This document shows, piece after piece, positions 19,310 through 28,347 of a DNA stretch of 64,000 bases; position 1 is the stretch's first letter, and each line of letters opens with the position of its first letter. A model generated the notes under the pieces. It saw only the letters and a list, made by a program, of their open reading frames with translations, was not told the DNA's origin and searched no databases. Source of the DNA: Flavobacterium sediminilitoris (GTDB taxonomy: Bacteria; Bacteroidota; Bacteroidia; Flavobacteriales; Flavobacteriaceae); NCBI RefSeq assembly GCF_023008245.1, contig NZ_CP090145.1, positions 992,001-1,056,000 of the forward strand, read 5' to 3'. Position numbers and translations under genes: made by a program.

Positions 19310-20176
19310 TTAATTTCTTGCTTTAAAGTAACCTAAAAGTTTTTTTACATAATTTTCATCGACTCTTGAACTTACTGTTCCTGAACCACATTTTGAGAAA
19401 GTTTCAGTAAAATACTTTACATTTTCTTTATAATATTTTTCATAATTCATTCGAACAGTCTTAGCACTTGTATCTACTAAAAATGTTTCTCCTGTTTCCG
19501 CATCTAACATATTTACAATTCCCAAGTTTGGAATTGCTTCTTCTCTTTTATCAAAAACTCTAATACCTGTTACATCATGCTTTTTAGAAGCAATTTTCAA
19601 TGTTTGCTCGTATTCTTTTACCATGAAATCTGAGATTAAAAAAACAATTGCTTTTTTCTTCATGATGCTAGATAAAAATTTTAGAGCTTGTGCTAAATCT
19701 GTCTTTTTACTCTTGGGCTTAAACTCAATTAGTTCACGAATAATTCGCAAAACATGAGATTTTCCTTTTTTAGGTGGAATATATAGTTCTATTCCATCAG
19801 AAAATAAAATTAACCCTACTTTATCGTTATTTTGAGTTGATGAAAAAGCTAGTGTGGCTGCAATTTCTGTAACAATTTCACTTTTAAATTGATTTGTTGT
19901 TCCAAAACTTTCAGAACCGCTACAATCTACCATGAGTATCATTGTTAATTCTCTTTCTTCTTCAAAAACTTTTATATAAGGTTCATTATAACGTGCTGTA
20001 ACGTTCCAATCAATTGCTCTCACATCATCTCCATATTGATATTGACGAACTTCCGAAAAGGTCATTCCTCTTCCTTTAAAGGATGTGTGATATTCACCCG
20101 AAAAGATATGATTACTTAATCTTCGGGTTTTGATTTCAATTTTTCGAACTTTTTTTAGAATTTCCTTTGTATCCAT
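19310..20176 (-). CDS. DUF58 domain protein of the bat operon
   Basis: This 288-residue soluble protein has the DUF58 hallmark YQYGDDVRAIDWNVTARYNE followed by a VWA-like domain with MVDCSGSESFG and LILFSDGIE. Unlike many DUF58 proteins it has no N-terminal membrane helices, which is the usual form in bat operons (about 290 residues). It probably acts with the MoxR ATPase encoded directly upstream as a chaperone-like or assembly partner for the VWA proteins BatA and BatB. The role comes from operon context across the family. Confidence 0.9.
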   Translation of the reverse strand: MDTKEILKKVRKIEIKTRRLSNHIFSGEYHTSFKGRGMTFSEVRQYQYGDDVRAIDWNVTARYNEPYIKVFEEERELTMILMVDCSGSESFGTTNQFKSEIVTEIAATLAFSSTQNNDKVGLILFSDGIELYIPPKKGKSHVLRIIRELIEFKPKSKKTDLAQALKFLSSIMKKKAIVFLISDFMVKEYEQTLKIASKKHDVTGIRVFDKREEAIPNLGIVNMLDAETGETFLVDTSAKTVRMNYEKYYKENVKYFTETFSKCGSGTVSSRVDENYVKKLLGYFKARN

Positions 20177-20252
20177 TTGTTTTAGTATTCAGTCTTCAGT
20201 TAAAAGTGTTCAGTATTATTGCAAAACTGCATACTGTTACTGTTTACTAATA

Positions 20253-21257
20253 TTAAGGCACTTCCACTTCATTAACAATCTTATTGATGATGTCTATTGA
20301 AGTAATGTTTTCTGCTTCTGCTTCATACGTAATACCTATTCTATGACGTAAAACATCGTGAACTACAGCGCGAACATCTTCAGGAACGACATATCCTCTC
20401 CTTTTTATAAAGGCATAACATTTTGCTGCAACAGCTAAATTGATACTTCCACGAGGAGATGCTCCAAAGCTAATTAAAGGTTTTAAATTTTCCAATTTAT
20501 ATTTCTCTGGATAACGTGTTGCAAAAATAATATCTAAAATATATTTTTCAATTTTTTCATCCATATATACTTCACGTACGGCTTGCTGTGCTCTAATAAT
20601 CTGTTCAACAGACACAACCGGATTTACTTTTGCATATTCTCCAGCTAAATTTTGACGAATAACTAGTCTTTCGTCTTCCATTTTTGGATAATCTATCACT
20701 GTTTTTAGCATGAAACGATCCATTTGTGCTTCTGGAAGTGGGTAAGTTCCTTCTTGTTCAACTGGATTCTGAGTTGCCATTACTAAGAATGGCTTATCTA
20801 ATTTAAATGTTTCGTCTCCAATTGTAACTTGTTTTTCTTGCATAGCTTCTAACAAAGCTGATTGTACTTTTGCTGGGGCACGGTTAATTTCATCGGCTAA
20901 TACAAAGTTTGCAAAAACAGGTCCTTTTTTAATTGTAAAGTCATTTGCCTTTACGTTATAAATCATTGTACCTACAACATCCGCAGGTAAAAGATCTGGT
21001 GTAAATTGAATTCTACTGAAAGAACCTTGAACAGCTTGAGAAAGAGTATTAATTGCTAATGTTTTAGCTAAACCAGGAACACCTTCTAACAAGATATGTC
21101 CTTGTCCTAAAAGACCTATAAGCAATCTTTCAATCATATACTTTTGTCCAACAATCACCTTATTCATTTCCATTGTGAGTAAATCTACAAAGGCACTTTC
21201 TCTTTCGATTTTTTCATTAATTGCGCGAATGTCTAAAGTAGCGGTATTTTCTTCCAT
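20253..21257 (-). CDS. MoxR family AAA+ ATPase
   Basis: The start at 21257 (MEENTATLDIRAINEKIERE) is preferred; two further Met codons lie just upstream in frame. The product of about 334 residues has Walker A HILLEGVPGLAKTL, Walker B FVLADEINRAPAKVQSALLE, sensor 1 VMATQNPVEQEGTYPLPEAQ, and the arginine-containing DRFMLK and SFGASPRGSINL segments. MoxR ATPases drive the assembly or activation of VWA-domain partners. This is the first gene of the minus-strand bat operon, 76 bp upstream of the DUF58 gene. Confidence 0.95.
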   Translation of the reverse strand: MEENTATLDIRAINEKIERESAFVDLLTMEMNKVIVGQKYMIERLLIGLLGQGHILLEGVPGLAKTLAINTLSQAVQGSFSRIQFTPDLLPADVVGTMIYNVKANDFTIKKGPVFANFVLADEINRAPAKVQSALLEAMQEKQVTIGDETFKLDKPFLVMATQNPVEQEGTYPLPEAQMDRFMLKTVIDYPKMEDERLVIRQNLAGEYAKVNPVVSVEQIIRAQQAVREVYMDEKIEKYILDIIFATRYPEKYKLENLKPLISFGASPRGSINLAVAAKCYAFIKRRGYVVPEDVRAVVHDVLRHRIGITYEAEAENITSIDIINKIVNEVEVP

Positions 21258-21480
21258 TATCATATAATTTTGCTTCAAATTTTCAAAAAAAATTTAACAA
21301 TTCAAAATTGAAAATTAATTTAGGACTACGATGTTAATATAGCGTTAAAAAAAAGTAGTAAATAATCGTTTTTGGTGTTATTTATGATTTTGTTTTTATT
21401 TTTTTAAGAAATTAAGCCATAATAGTCTCTTTTCAAAAGCAAACAAAGATATAATTAGCAACTAATCAATATTTTACATA

Positions 21481-21513
21481 AAAAGAAAAACACATCTTTT
21501 ACAATGTGTTTTT
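21481..21513 (-). terminator. Terminator after the 21536 lipoprotein gene
   Basis: On the minus strand AAAAACACAT and ATGTGTTTTT pair around an 8-nt loop and are followed by a T-rich stretch. The hairpin starts about 23 bp after the stop of the lipoprotein gene. Confidence 0.65.
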
Positions 21514-21535
21514 AAAATAATTTTGATTGTTATTT

Positions 21536-22630
21536 TTATAATGTTTCAAAAGAATAAGTGATTGAGGCATTATTACTTGCTCCTTTTTTTAATTGTGTTA
21601 CATTTTCTTTTCTAATAATATAATATTGATCTATTTCATCGTCTGAATCTTGTGACCAACTACCTTTTATTGCATCTAAAACAGATGTTACTGTATTTAC
21701 CACAAATGGTGTCCAAACTACATCTCCTGTTCCAAGTGTTACTCCTGTTCCGATTGCTTGAACAACAATATTAATAACCGCTGCATAATCAAAACCTGAA
21801 TCTTCTTCCATGATAATCATAGTTGCAGCATTTCTTGTATGTTCGTTCCAAAAAACAAAGGGTTGTTCTGGTGTGTATAAAACATCTTTTTTCTTGATAT
21901 ATGGCATTTGTAAAACTCTAAGAGGTGGAACTGAAGGATCGTTAAAGTTTTTATCAAAATTAAAAACAATAGCATAAATTTCTGGATTTCCTTTAAACCA
22001 CGGTTCTTCTACATCAGATAGTTTTATTGAATCAATTTTATTGAAGTCTACAGCTGTAGATTGACTAGAAATATTATTTGTTAATTTATAATCTAAGCCT
22101 CTTTTCTTTAACTCTTCATTGAATAATTTCATGTTTTTTTGAAATTCAAATTTACCATGTTGATCAATAAAAAGCATTGGTTTATCACTTGGTGTTAGTG
22201 CATTAACTGTTATTTTATTTCCATTAATATCTACACCTTCAAGTTTTTCAACATTATCATCTATTGGTACGAAAAGAATTTGCAAATCATTTAAAAAGTT
22301 TGAATTCATCTTTTCTTGATTATAAACAAAGCATTCTAAAATTCCTTCTTTTTTTATTTCTGGAGAAATAAACTCCTCACTATTTTTAATGTTTAAAGAA
22401 TTGAATACTTCTGTAAGCAACACCTCGTTTTGATCTTTAAATTTATTGTCTTTAAACAAACTGATTCCATTAGAACTTTTTATCGAATTAGCAATATACT
22501 TCCCAAATTCAATTTTATCAGACGTTAAATAACTCAATTCATTATTTTCAATTACAGGATCATTACTACAAGAGAAAAGAAAAGTTGAGATTACAACAAG
22601 CGAAGCAATCTTTCTAAAGTTTGTTTTCAT
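21536..22630 (-). CDS. Predicted lipoprotein of unknown function, DUF3103-like
   Basis: This 364-residue protein has a lipoprotein signal (SLVVISTFLFSCSNDP, lipobox LFSC), so it should be anchored in the membrane through the Cys near residue 21. The middle part is hydrophilic. The C-terminal third contains FVFWNEHTRNAATMIIMEED, a Gly/Val-rich stretch (VVQAIGTGVTLGTGDVVWTP) and a final strand segment. This arrangement reminds me of DUF3103 proteins, but the match is from memory and weak. No peptidase or carbohydrate motif was recognised. It stands alone. Confidence 0.75.
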   Translation of the reverse strand: MKTNFRKIASLVVISTFLFSCSNDPVIENNELSYLTSDKIEFGKYIANSIKSSNGISLFKDNKFKDQNEVLLTEVFNSLNIKNSEEFISPEIKKEGILECFVYNQEKMNSNFLNDLQILFVPIDDNVEKLEGVDINGNKITVNALTPSDKPMLFIDQHGKFEFQKNMKLFNEELKKRGLDYKLTNNISSQSTAVDFNKIDSIKLSDVEEPWFKGNPEIYAIVFNFDKNFNDPSVPPLRVLQMPYIKKKDVLYTPEQPFVFWNEHTRNAATMIIMEEDSGFDYAAVINIVVQAIGTGVTLGTGDVVWTPFVVNTVTSVLDAIKGSWSQDSDDEIDQYYIIRKENVTQLKKGASNNASITYSFETL

Positions 22631-22865
22631 AATTTTTAATGTTTAGTTAAATTAATACTATTGCTTTTTGACTTCAGTCTTGTAAATCTACAACAGTAGC
22701 GCAATAATTTGAATATAGATTTCTTGCCTTTGTTGTTAAAGTTTGACGTTTTTATTTATTATTTACAATTCATAACCAAAAGATAATCAACAATATAATT
22801 TATAATCAAAACATTTTGAATCCCCTAAAATAAAACAGTAAATTAGTGCCAAATTATTTCTAGAG

Positions 22866-24005
22866 ATGCTAAATAAAAGATTATTGATAAAAAATTTATT
22901 GGCTCACAATGATGAGAATAGTTTTTACGACAAAAAGAGACAGTTGAATTTACATAGTAAGGAAGGAAAGGCCAAATTTTTAAAACATATTTGTGCGCTA
23001 TCTAATTCTAATCCGGCAAATAACTCTTATATTGTTGTAGGAGTTGAAGACGAAAATAATGAAATTGTAGGTGATGATTTTTTTGATGATAGTAAAATTC
23101 AAAATTTAGTTAATGCTTATTTAGAAAATCCTCCAAAAATTCAATATGAGAATATTCCTTTTCCTAATTTACCTGTAAATAAAGTAGTTGGGCTAGTTAC
23201 TATAAATCCTAAAAACAAAATCTCTTCTTTTAAAAAAGGGATTCATACTATTGTGGCTAATACTATTTTTATAAGAAGAGGAAGCAATTCTATTCCAACT
23301 GAAGAGAAAGTTCCGTTTTCAAAAACGAATATTGAAACTATTATAAGTATTGAGAATAATTCTAGAAATAGTATAAAGCATACTTTAGATGGTGTTCTTG
23401 ATTTTATAAATAATCGCCATAAAGATTTACATTCAAATTATAAGGTTTTCAAAGAATTATTCATCGTCTGTTGGGCTGGAATTAAGAAAAAAGTAAGAGA
23501 TACGACTTACTATTCTAGAGTTGATATAGAGCTAATTAACGAACAAATTAAATTATTTTATTCTGCACAAGATGATGTTACAATAAATTACAATGAAAAT
23601 TCTTTTATTATAACCGAACATATTACACTTGGCATTAATGATAGAACAAGTTACTATCCTTTAGAAAGAGTTACTATTACTTTCTTTGACAATGGCTATT
23701 ATAAAATGGATACCGAAATGCTTTTTCAGCCACCTCAATATAATAAAAAAATGCTTCATCATATTTACAATGCTACTCTTAGTCTTTTAAAAAAACTAGA
23801 AAAGAGAATTTCTTTAAATGAAAGAGAACTAAAAGATGTAGACAACATCCCTTCAATTTTAATGATCTGTTATCTAAATGGTTTTAATGATGCAAAACAA
23901 AAACTTATTGATTCTAAGCTATATTTAAAACATCACGATAGTCCTGAAGTATATTTAGCTTTTAAAGAAGTAATGCGAGTTTTACGGAAAATGAAATATA
24001 ATTAG
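22866..24005 (+). CDS. AlbA_2 (Schlafen-type) domain protein
   Basis: This 379-residue soluble protein has an N-terminal AlbA_2/divergent AAA_4-type domain (about 1-150): LNLHSKEGKAKFLKHICALS, then NSYIVVGVEDENNEIVG. That is the core strand-helix pattern of the domain, but without a clear ExNxxxE start. The C-terminal 200 residues (about 170-379) have no match I recognise. AlbA_2 domains occur in nucleic-acid-binding regulators and in some defence proteins. No neighbouring defence gene supports a defence role here. Its 3' end overlaps the convergent 24002 gene by 4 bp. Confidence 0.8.
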   Translation: MLNKRLLIKNLLAHNDENSFYDKKRQLNLHSKEGKAKFLKHICALSNSNPANNSYIVVGVEDENNEIVGDDFFDDSKIQNLVNAYLENPPKIQYENIPFPNLPVNKVVGLVTINPKNKISSFKKGIHTIVANTIFIRRGSNSIPTEEKVPFSKTNIETIISIENNSRNSIKHTLDGVLDFINNRHKDLHSNYKVFKELFIVCWAGIKKKVRDTTYYSRVDIELINEQIKLFYSAQDDVTINYNENSFIITEHITLGINDRTSYYPLERVTITFFDNGYYKMDTEMLFQPPQYNKKMLHHIYNATLSLLKKLEKRISLNERELKDVDNIPSILMICYLNGFNDAKQKLIDSKLYLKHHDSPEVYLAFKEVMRVLRKMKYN

Positions 24006-24256
24006 TTGAATTTATGTTTGTTTTCATTTTTTGTTTTCATCAAGATTATAGTTGAATATGCAACTATAATAAACACTCCTAAAACATAAACTATTTTAAG
24101 TTGAATAGCATAATCTAAAAATAGTACTGGATTATCAATTTCCTGAAAAAACAAATTATATAACATTTCCATAACCACGAAAAACCAAACCAAACTTATT
24201 ACTAGAAGTAACAGTAATAATTTTAGAAAACGAGAAGTCTTATTTAAAGTTTTCAT
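24002..24256 (-). CDS. Small membrane protein, 84 aa
   Basis: This 84-residue protein has two hydrophobic helices (LLLLLLVISLVWFFVVMEML near 12-35 and VYVLGVFIIVAYSTIILM near 52-70) and a basic C-terminus (KTKNENKHKFN). No family was recognised. It converges on the AlbA_2-domain gene and overlaps it by 4 bp. An upstream lysine-rich start and hydrophobic patterning make it a plausible real gene. Confidence 0.55.
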   Translation of the reverse strand: MKTLNKTSRFLKLLLLLLVISLVWFFVVMEMLYNLFFQEIDNPVLFLDYAIQLKIVYVLGVFIIVAYSTIILMKTKNENKHKFN

Positions 24257-24342
24257 AACATGTTATTTAGTACAACATAAAGTTATGAACTATTAATTAG
24301 ATTGTTTTACAAGTTTATTATAGAATTTGTTAAAAAATTCAT

Positions 24343-25020
24343 TTAAACAAATCCATGTTTTTTTGCTTCTCTAACAATGTCTTCATCTGAACCTCCTTTA
24401 ACACAGAAATAATCTTTAATTTGTGCTTTACGTTTATCTATAGAGCTTTGGGCTAAATTCACATAGTTTGGTAAATTTTTAGACAAAACGCCTTGTGCTA
24501 ACAATGAAATGATTGTTCTATTACTTTCATCTAAAAACACATTATTCCTTACAGCAAGCATCTCTTGAATACTTTCATTAACTGTTTTACTTACGTATTT
24601 TTCTTTGTTAATAATTACTTCAAACGCTTTCAAAAACTCGTCGGCTGTAAAGTCACTTTTCACTAAAAGGCCGTCTGGATCAATTGTTTTTTGAATGTCG
24701 AATAAAATAAATGCTTCTGCATGAGATGTAAGCATAACAATTTTTGTGAACGGATATTTTTTTCTTGCAAAAATAGCTAGATCTTGTCCTGATTGAATAT
24801 TAGCTTCTTCATATGGAGGCAAACTTAAATCCAAAAATATCATGTCAAATTCATAAATATCTTCTGATTGTGACATTCTTTTATATGCCGTTTGACAATC
24901 AAAAGCAGAAGTAACATTTATTTTATATCCTAATTCGTTATAAGATAAAATACTTTTATACCCTTCAATCATTGAAGGATGGTCATCGACCATGAAAATA
25001 TTAATTGTTTTAGAGCTCAT
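24343..25020 (-). CDS. Response regulator, LuxR-type output (divergent)
   Basis: This 225-residue protein has a receiver domain (about 1-130) with acidic residues MVDDHPSMIEG, phospho-acceptor Asp in MIFLDLSLPPYEE, and a TSHAEAF switch region. The C-terminal part (about 160-225) holds a divergent helix-turn-helix (LLAQGVLSKNLPNYVNLAQS, SSIDKRKAQIKDYF) that resembles the LuxR/GerE fold but lacks its usual consensus. It lies 10 bp downstream of the TPR histidine kinase gene and is certainly its partner by position. Confidence 0.88.
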   Translation of the reverse strand: MSSKTINIFMVDDHPSMIEGYKSILSYNELGYKINVTSAFDCQTAYKRMSQSEDIYEFDMIFLDLSLPPYEEANIQSGQDLAIFARKKYPFTKIVMLTSHAEAFILFDIQKTIDPDGLLVKSDFTADEFLKAFEVIINKEKYVSKTVNESIQEMLAVRNNVFLDESNRTIISLLAQGVLSKNLPNYVNLAQSSIDKRKAQIKDYFCVKGGSDEDIVREAKKHGFV

Positions 25021-25030
25021 AATTATTATT

Positions 25031-27049
25031 TTATTCTATTGGTATTTTAAAAAACAGGGTCGTTCCCTTTCCGATTTCAGATTCTATATTTAATTCTCCA
25101 TTAACAGCACTTATCCTTTGAAGCATATTTTTAATGCCTATTCCTTTCTTGGCTTTATTAACATTAAATCCTTCTCCATCATCTCTTATTTGTAAAGTTA
25201 CAATTTTTTCTTGTTTTACAATACTTACATTTATAGTTTTTGCTTTAGCATACTTATTACAGTTATTTAATGCTTCTTGCAAGATTCTATATAAGTGCAT
25301 TTTTACTTCAACATCTACATTATCCCATTGAATTTTTTTATCAATTGTATATTCACAATCTGCATCATATAAATTCTGTTGTTCAATTAATAACTCGGAT
25401 AAAATAGACTTAAAATTACTTTTTTCAGAAAAAACATTATTGCTTAATTCATGTGCAATTGCTCTTACTTCTTTTTCAATATTCTGAATTTCATTTATAT
25501 GACCTATACACTTTTGTATAGTTTCTTCATCTGTTCGCTTAGTAAGTATATATAAATTTAGTCTTGTACTGGCAAGTTTATTCATTATTCCATCATGAAG
25601 TTCTCTTGCTATTCTATTCTTTTCATTGTTTTTTGCTTCATCTAATTTTACTTGTTGATCTAGCATTAATTGGTAAATTTCTTCATTTACTTTTTGCTGT
25701 TGTTGTGTAAAGAGTAATTCTTTTTGTTTTGATCTCTGAAATAAAATTATATATAACAATCCACCTATAAATGCTACAAGAATTGAAACACCTAGTATTA
25801 CTTTTTTCTCACTAGAAATCTCTTCATTTTCATGTATTATTTCGTCTGTTTCAAATTCTATTCTTGCTAATTTATTTCTTGTTGCTCTTTCCAAATCATA
25901 TAAACTATCGCTTAGTTTTATATATTTCTTAGCATAATAAAGTCCTGTTTTAGGGTTTATCTTTGTATATAAATCTAAAGTAGTTAAAATCTCTTGATTA
26001 TAACTCGATTTTTTTGCTAAAGAATTTGCCTCATTGTTAAGCTGTAATGCTTTTGTTGTATCCGACTTTGATAAATAATATTCTGAAAGATGAATTTTAC
26101 TTTTTATTATTCCTGCTATATTACCAATACTATCTCTAATAAAAAGAGATCTATTGAGTTCTTCTAGTCCTTCCTCTTTATTAAGTTTAAATTTTGAATA
26201 AGCCAAATTATCTAATAGAGCCGAATAAACAACAGGTTGCAATTGCAATAAATTTTTAACTTTCAGTCCTTTTGAAAAATTATCAATTGCCTTTTTATAA
26301 AGTTTGTTTTTCTGATATACTAACCCAATGTTATTAAATGTTTGAGCTTTAAAAATATCATAAAAGAAACTCTTTTTTAACTTTTCAACTTGAATTAATG
26401 CTTTACTATGGTAATAAAGTGCTTTTTCGTAATTATCTAAGCCAAGCAAAGAACTTCCTAGGTTAACATAACATTCATAAATAAGCATATCATCATCTAT
26501 TCCTTTTGAAATATCCAAAGCTCGGATAGTGGCTGTTTCACTCCCTAAAAAGTCTTTTTCATACAATAAAACGTATGCTTTGTATAGTATTGTTTTCGCT
26601 AAATTTTCTTTATCATTAATATTTTTATACAACTTCTCAGCATCATTATAATACCAGTAAGCACTATCGTTTCTTGCTTTTTCAAAATAATAATCTCCTA
26701 AATATGAAAGAGCTTTTGCTATTGTTATTGAGTCTTTACTAGATTTCCCTAGCTGTAAAGCTTTAGCAGCAACATTCTTATATTTATCTAATTCATAAAG
26801 AGAAAAATATCTGTTTGCGACCTTAAAGTAATTTCTTCTTGTTGTTGAGTCATTCGTTTTAAACTGTAATTCAAAATAGGCTGAATCACTATACTTAATA
26901 CGATTTTCACTTGCTATACTTTCATCTTGAGCAAATGAAAGATATTGATTAATTTTCTGATTAGGCTTATCTATTACTTCGAGAGATTTCTTCTTATCTG
27001 AACAGCTAAGTAAAATAATAAACGCTATAAAAATAATTATTTGTTTCAA
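25031..27049 (-). CDS. TPR-containing sensor histidine kinase (HisKA_3 type)
   Basis: This 672-residue protein starts with a lipoprotein-like signal (IIIFIAFIILLSCSDKKKS, lipobox LLSC). Several tetratricopeptide repeats follow between about 60 and 330 (AKALSYLGDYYFEKARNDSA, ALYYHSKALIQVEKLKKSFF). A transmembrane helix lies near 405-425 (VILGVSILVAFIGGLLYII), followed by a coiled coil, the HisKA_3 H box (RIARELHDGIMNKLASTRLN) and a NarX/LytS-like HATPase (DDGEGF, KKGIGIKNM). This is a common Flavobacteriia sensor design in which the TPR part faces the periplasm. The ligand is unknown. Its operon partner is the response regulator downstream. Confidence 0.92.
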   Translation of the reverse strand: MKQIIIFIAFIILLSCSDKKKSLEVIDKPNQKINQYLSFAQDESIASENRIKYSDSAYFELQFKTNDSTTRRNYFKVANRYFSLYELDKYKNVAAKALQLGKSSKDSITIAKALSYLGDYYFEKARNDSAYWYYNDAEKLYKNINDKENLAKTILYKAYVLLYEKDFLGSETATIRALDISKGIDDDMLIYECYVNLGSSLLGLDNYEKALYYHSKALIQVEKLKKSFFYDIFKAQTFNNIGLVYQKNKLYKKAIDNFSKGLKVKNLLQLQPVVYSALLDNLAYSKFKLNKEEGLEELNRSLFIRDSIGNIAGIIKSKIHLSEYYLSKSDTTKALQLNNEANSLAKKSSYNQEILTTLDLYTKINPKTGLYYAKKYIKLSDSLYDLERATRNKLARIEFETDEIIHENEEISSEKKVILGVSILVAFIGGLLYIILFQRSKQKELLFTQQQQKVNEEIYQLMLDQQVKLDEAKNNEKNRIARELHDGIMNKLASTRLNLYILTKRTDEETIQKCIGHINEIQNIEKEVRAIAHELSNNVFSEKSNFKSILSELLIEQQNLYDADCEYTIDKKIQWDNVDVEVKMHLYRILQEALNNCNKYAKAKTINVSIVKQEKIVTLQIRDDGEGFNVNKAKKGIGIKNMLQRISAVNGELNIESEIGKGTTLFFKIPIE

Positions 27050-27107
27050 CTTGTTTTTTTTAAAATTAATCTGCCTGAAACAAATTTAATGATTTTTCTT
27101 ACTCAAA

Positions 27108-27317
27108 TTAATCTTTTTTTGGTTTAACGATTGGATCTGTTTCATCTGTGTCTGAAGTTGCGTCGGTTGTACCATCATCTCCATCTCTATTTAAGGATGA
27201 ATTATCAACTTCATAAGTACTTGTTTCCATTTGCTGATCATACTCGTCTGTTGTACATGATGTCATTAAAATAAAAAATCCAAATAAAATTCCGATATAT
27301 AAAATACTTTTTTTCAT
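27108..27317 (-). CDS. Tiny lipoprotein, tandem copy 4
   Basis: This 69-residue lipoprotein is one of four tandem paralogues. It has a signal with lipobox LMTSC (FGFFILMTSCTTDEYDQQ), a short acidic Asn/Ser/Asp region (STYEVDNSSLNRDGDDGTTD) and an invariant C-terminus DPIVKPKKD. This copy is the most diverged in its signal peptide (MKKSILYIGILFGFF). It ends 58 bp upstream of the TPR histidine kinase start, so it may share transcription with it. The function is unknown. Confidence 0.75.
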   Translation of the reverse strand: MKKSILYIGILFGFFILMTSCTTDEYDQQMETSTYEVDNSSLNRDGDDGTTDATSDTDETDPIVKPKKD

Positions 27318-27383
27318 AATATTCTGTATTGAGTTTGTTTAATCTAGGTTGGTTTTTGTTTTAACTATCTGCTAATATAATAA

Positions 27384-27614
27384 TTAATCTTTTTTAGGTT
27401 TAACGATTGGATCTGTTTCATCTAACTCATCTGTGTCTGAATTTGTTGTGCCAGTTGTATCGGTTGTACCATCATCTCCATCTCTATTTAAGGATGAATT
27501 ATCAACTTCATAAGTACTTGTTTCCATTTGCTGATCATACTCGTCTGTTGTACATGATGTCATTAAAATGGAAAATCCAAATAACATTCCGATAAATAAA
27601 ATAGCTTTTTTCAT
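27384..27614 (-). CDS. Tiny lipoprotein, tandem copy 3
   Basis: This 76-residue paralogue is the longest of the four. The first 50 residues match the other copies almost exactly. The extra residues are a Thr/Asp-rich insertion (TTDTTGTTNSDTDELDETDP) before the shared DPIVKPKKD end. The lipobox is LMTSC. The insertion looks like expansion of short ACN/GAT-type codon repeats. Confidence 0.75.
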   Translation of the reverse strand: MKKAILFIGMLFGFSILMTSCTTDEYDQQMETSTYEVDNSSLNRDGDDGTTDTTGTTNSDTDELDETDPIVKPKKD

Positions 27615-27667
27615 AATATTCTGTATTGAGTTTGTTTAATCTAGGTTGTTTTTGTTTTTAAGAGTAA

Positions 27668-27880
27668 TTAATCCTTTTTAGGTTTAACGATTGGATCTGT
27701 TTCGTCTGCTTGAGTATTGGTTGTATCGGTTGTTCCATCATCTCCATCTCTATTTAAAGATGAATTATCAATCTCATAAACACTTGTTTCTATTTGCTGA
27801 TCATACTCGTCTGTTGTACATGATGTCATTAAAATGGAAAATCCAAATAACATTCCGATAAATAAAATAGCTTTTTTCAT
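27668..27880 (-). CDS. Tiny lipoprotein, tandem copy 2
   Basis: This 70-residue paralogue is nearly identical to copy 1, with three added residues in the variable Thr/Asp segment (GTTDTTNTQADETDP). It has signal MKKAILFIGMLFGFSILM, lipobox LMTSC and the DPIVKPKKD tail. The spacer to the next gene is also conserved, which points to recent tandem duplication of the whole unit. Confidence 0.75.
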   Translation of the reverse strand: MKKAILFIGMLFGFSILMTSCTTDEYDQQIETSVYEIDNSSLNRDGDDGTTDTTNTQADETDPIVKPKKD

Positions 27881-27933
27881 AATATTCTGTATTGAGTTTG
27901 TTTAATCTAGGTTGTTTTTGTTTTTAAGAGTAA

Positions 27934-28137
27934 TTAATCCTTTTTAGGTTTAACGATTGGATCTGTTTCGCCTGCTTGAGTATTGGTTGTTCCATCATCT
28001 CCATCTCTATTTAAAGATGAATTATCAATCTCATAAACACTTGTTTCTATTTGCTGATCATACTCGTCTGTTGTACACGATGTCATTAAAATGGAAAATC
28101 CAAATAACATTCCGATAAATAAAATAGCTTTTTTCAT
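27934..28137 (-). CDS. Tiny lipoprotein, tandem copy 1
   Basis: This 67-residue paralogue is the first in transcription order and has the shortest variable segment (GDDGTTNTQAGETDP). The lipobox is LMTSC, with Thr-Thr-Asp after the Cys. Upstream lies an intergenic region of about 210 bp with a striking 19-bp inverted repeat. All four copies keep an open frame while differing only in the Thr/Asp tract, which argues that they are translated genes and not decayed copies. Confidence 0.75.
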   Translation of the reverse strand: MKKAILFIGMLFGFSILMTSCTTDEYDQQIETSVYEIDNSSLNRDGDDGTTNTQAGETDPIVKPKKD

Positions 28138-28218
28138 AATACTAAAAATTTAAGTTTGTTTATATCATTTTTTTTATTACTTTCTACACTTATTTCAGTT
28201 TTTACAAAGTGAAGTAAT

Positions 28219-28262
28219 TTGTAACACCTTATTTTTGCTATTTCAAAAATAAGGTGTTACAA
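28219..28262. promoter_or_regulatory. Perfect 19-bp inverted repeat between divergent genes
   Basis: TTGTAACACCTTATTTTTG at 28219-28237 is followed by the 6-nt loop CTATTT and its exact reverse complement at 28244-28262. No T-run follows on either strand, so a simple intrinsic terminator is unlikely. It sits between the lipoprotein cluster (minus) and the metallophosphoesterase gene (plus), about 80 bp from each start. It could be an operator, an RNA hairpin in a leader, or a remnant of a mobile element. Confidence 0.65.
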
Positions 28263-28347
28263 GTTCTAAATTTTACAACAATTCTGCCGATTTTGTTAAA
28301 GTTTAAAAACACATAAAATACTGAATATTAAATATTTAAATAAAAAA

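Larger units (their letters stand above)
27318..27933 (-). repeat. Conserved spacers between tandem lipoprotein genes
   Basis: The spacers at 27318-27383, 27615-27667 and 27881-27933 share almost the same sequence, including ATTCTGTATTGAGTTTG and TTTAATCTAGGTTG (plus-strand reading). The last two are practically identical over about 50 bp. The spacer upstream of copy 1 has only a weak trace of this sequence. The repeat unit (gene plus spacer) is about 266-297 bp. Confidence 0.7.

Noticed and set aside
27108..28137. CRISPR-like direct repeats
   Set aside because: The repeat unit is about 270-300 bp and each one encodes an open lipoprotein gene. There are no short repeats with unique spacers.
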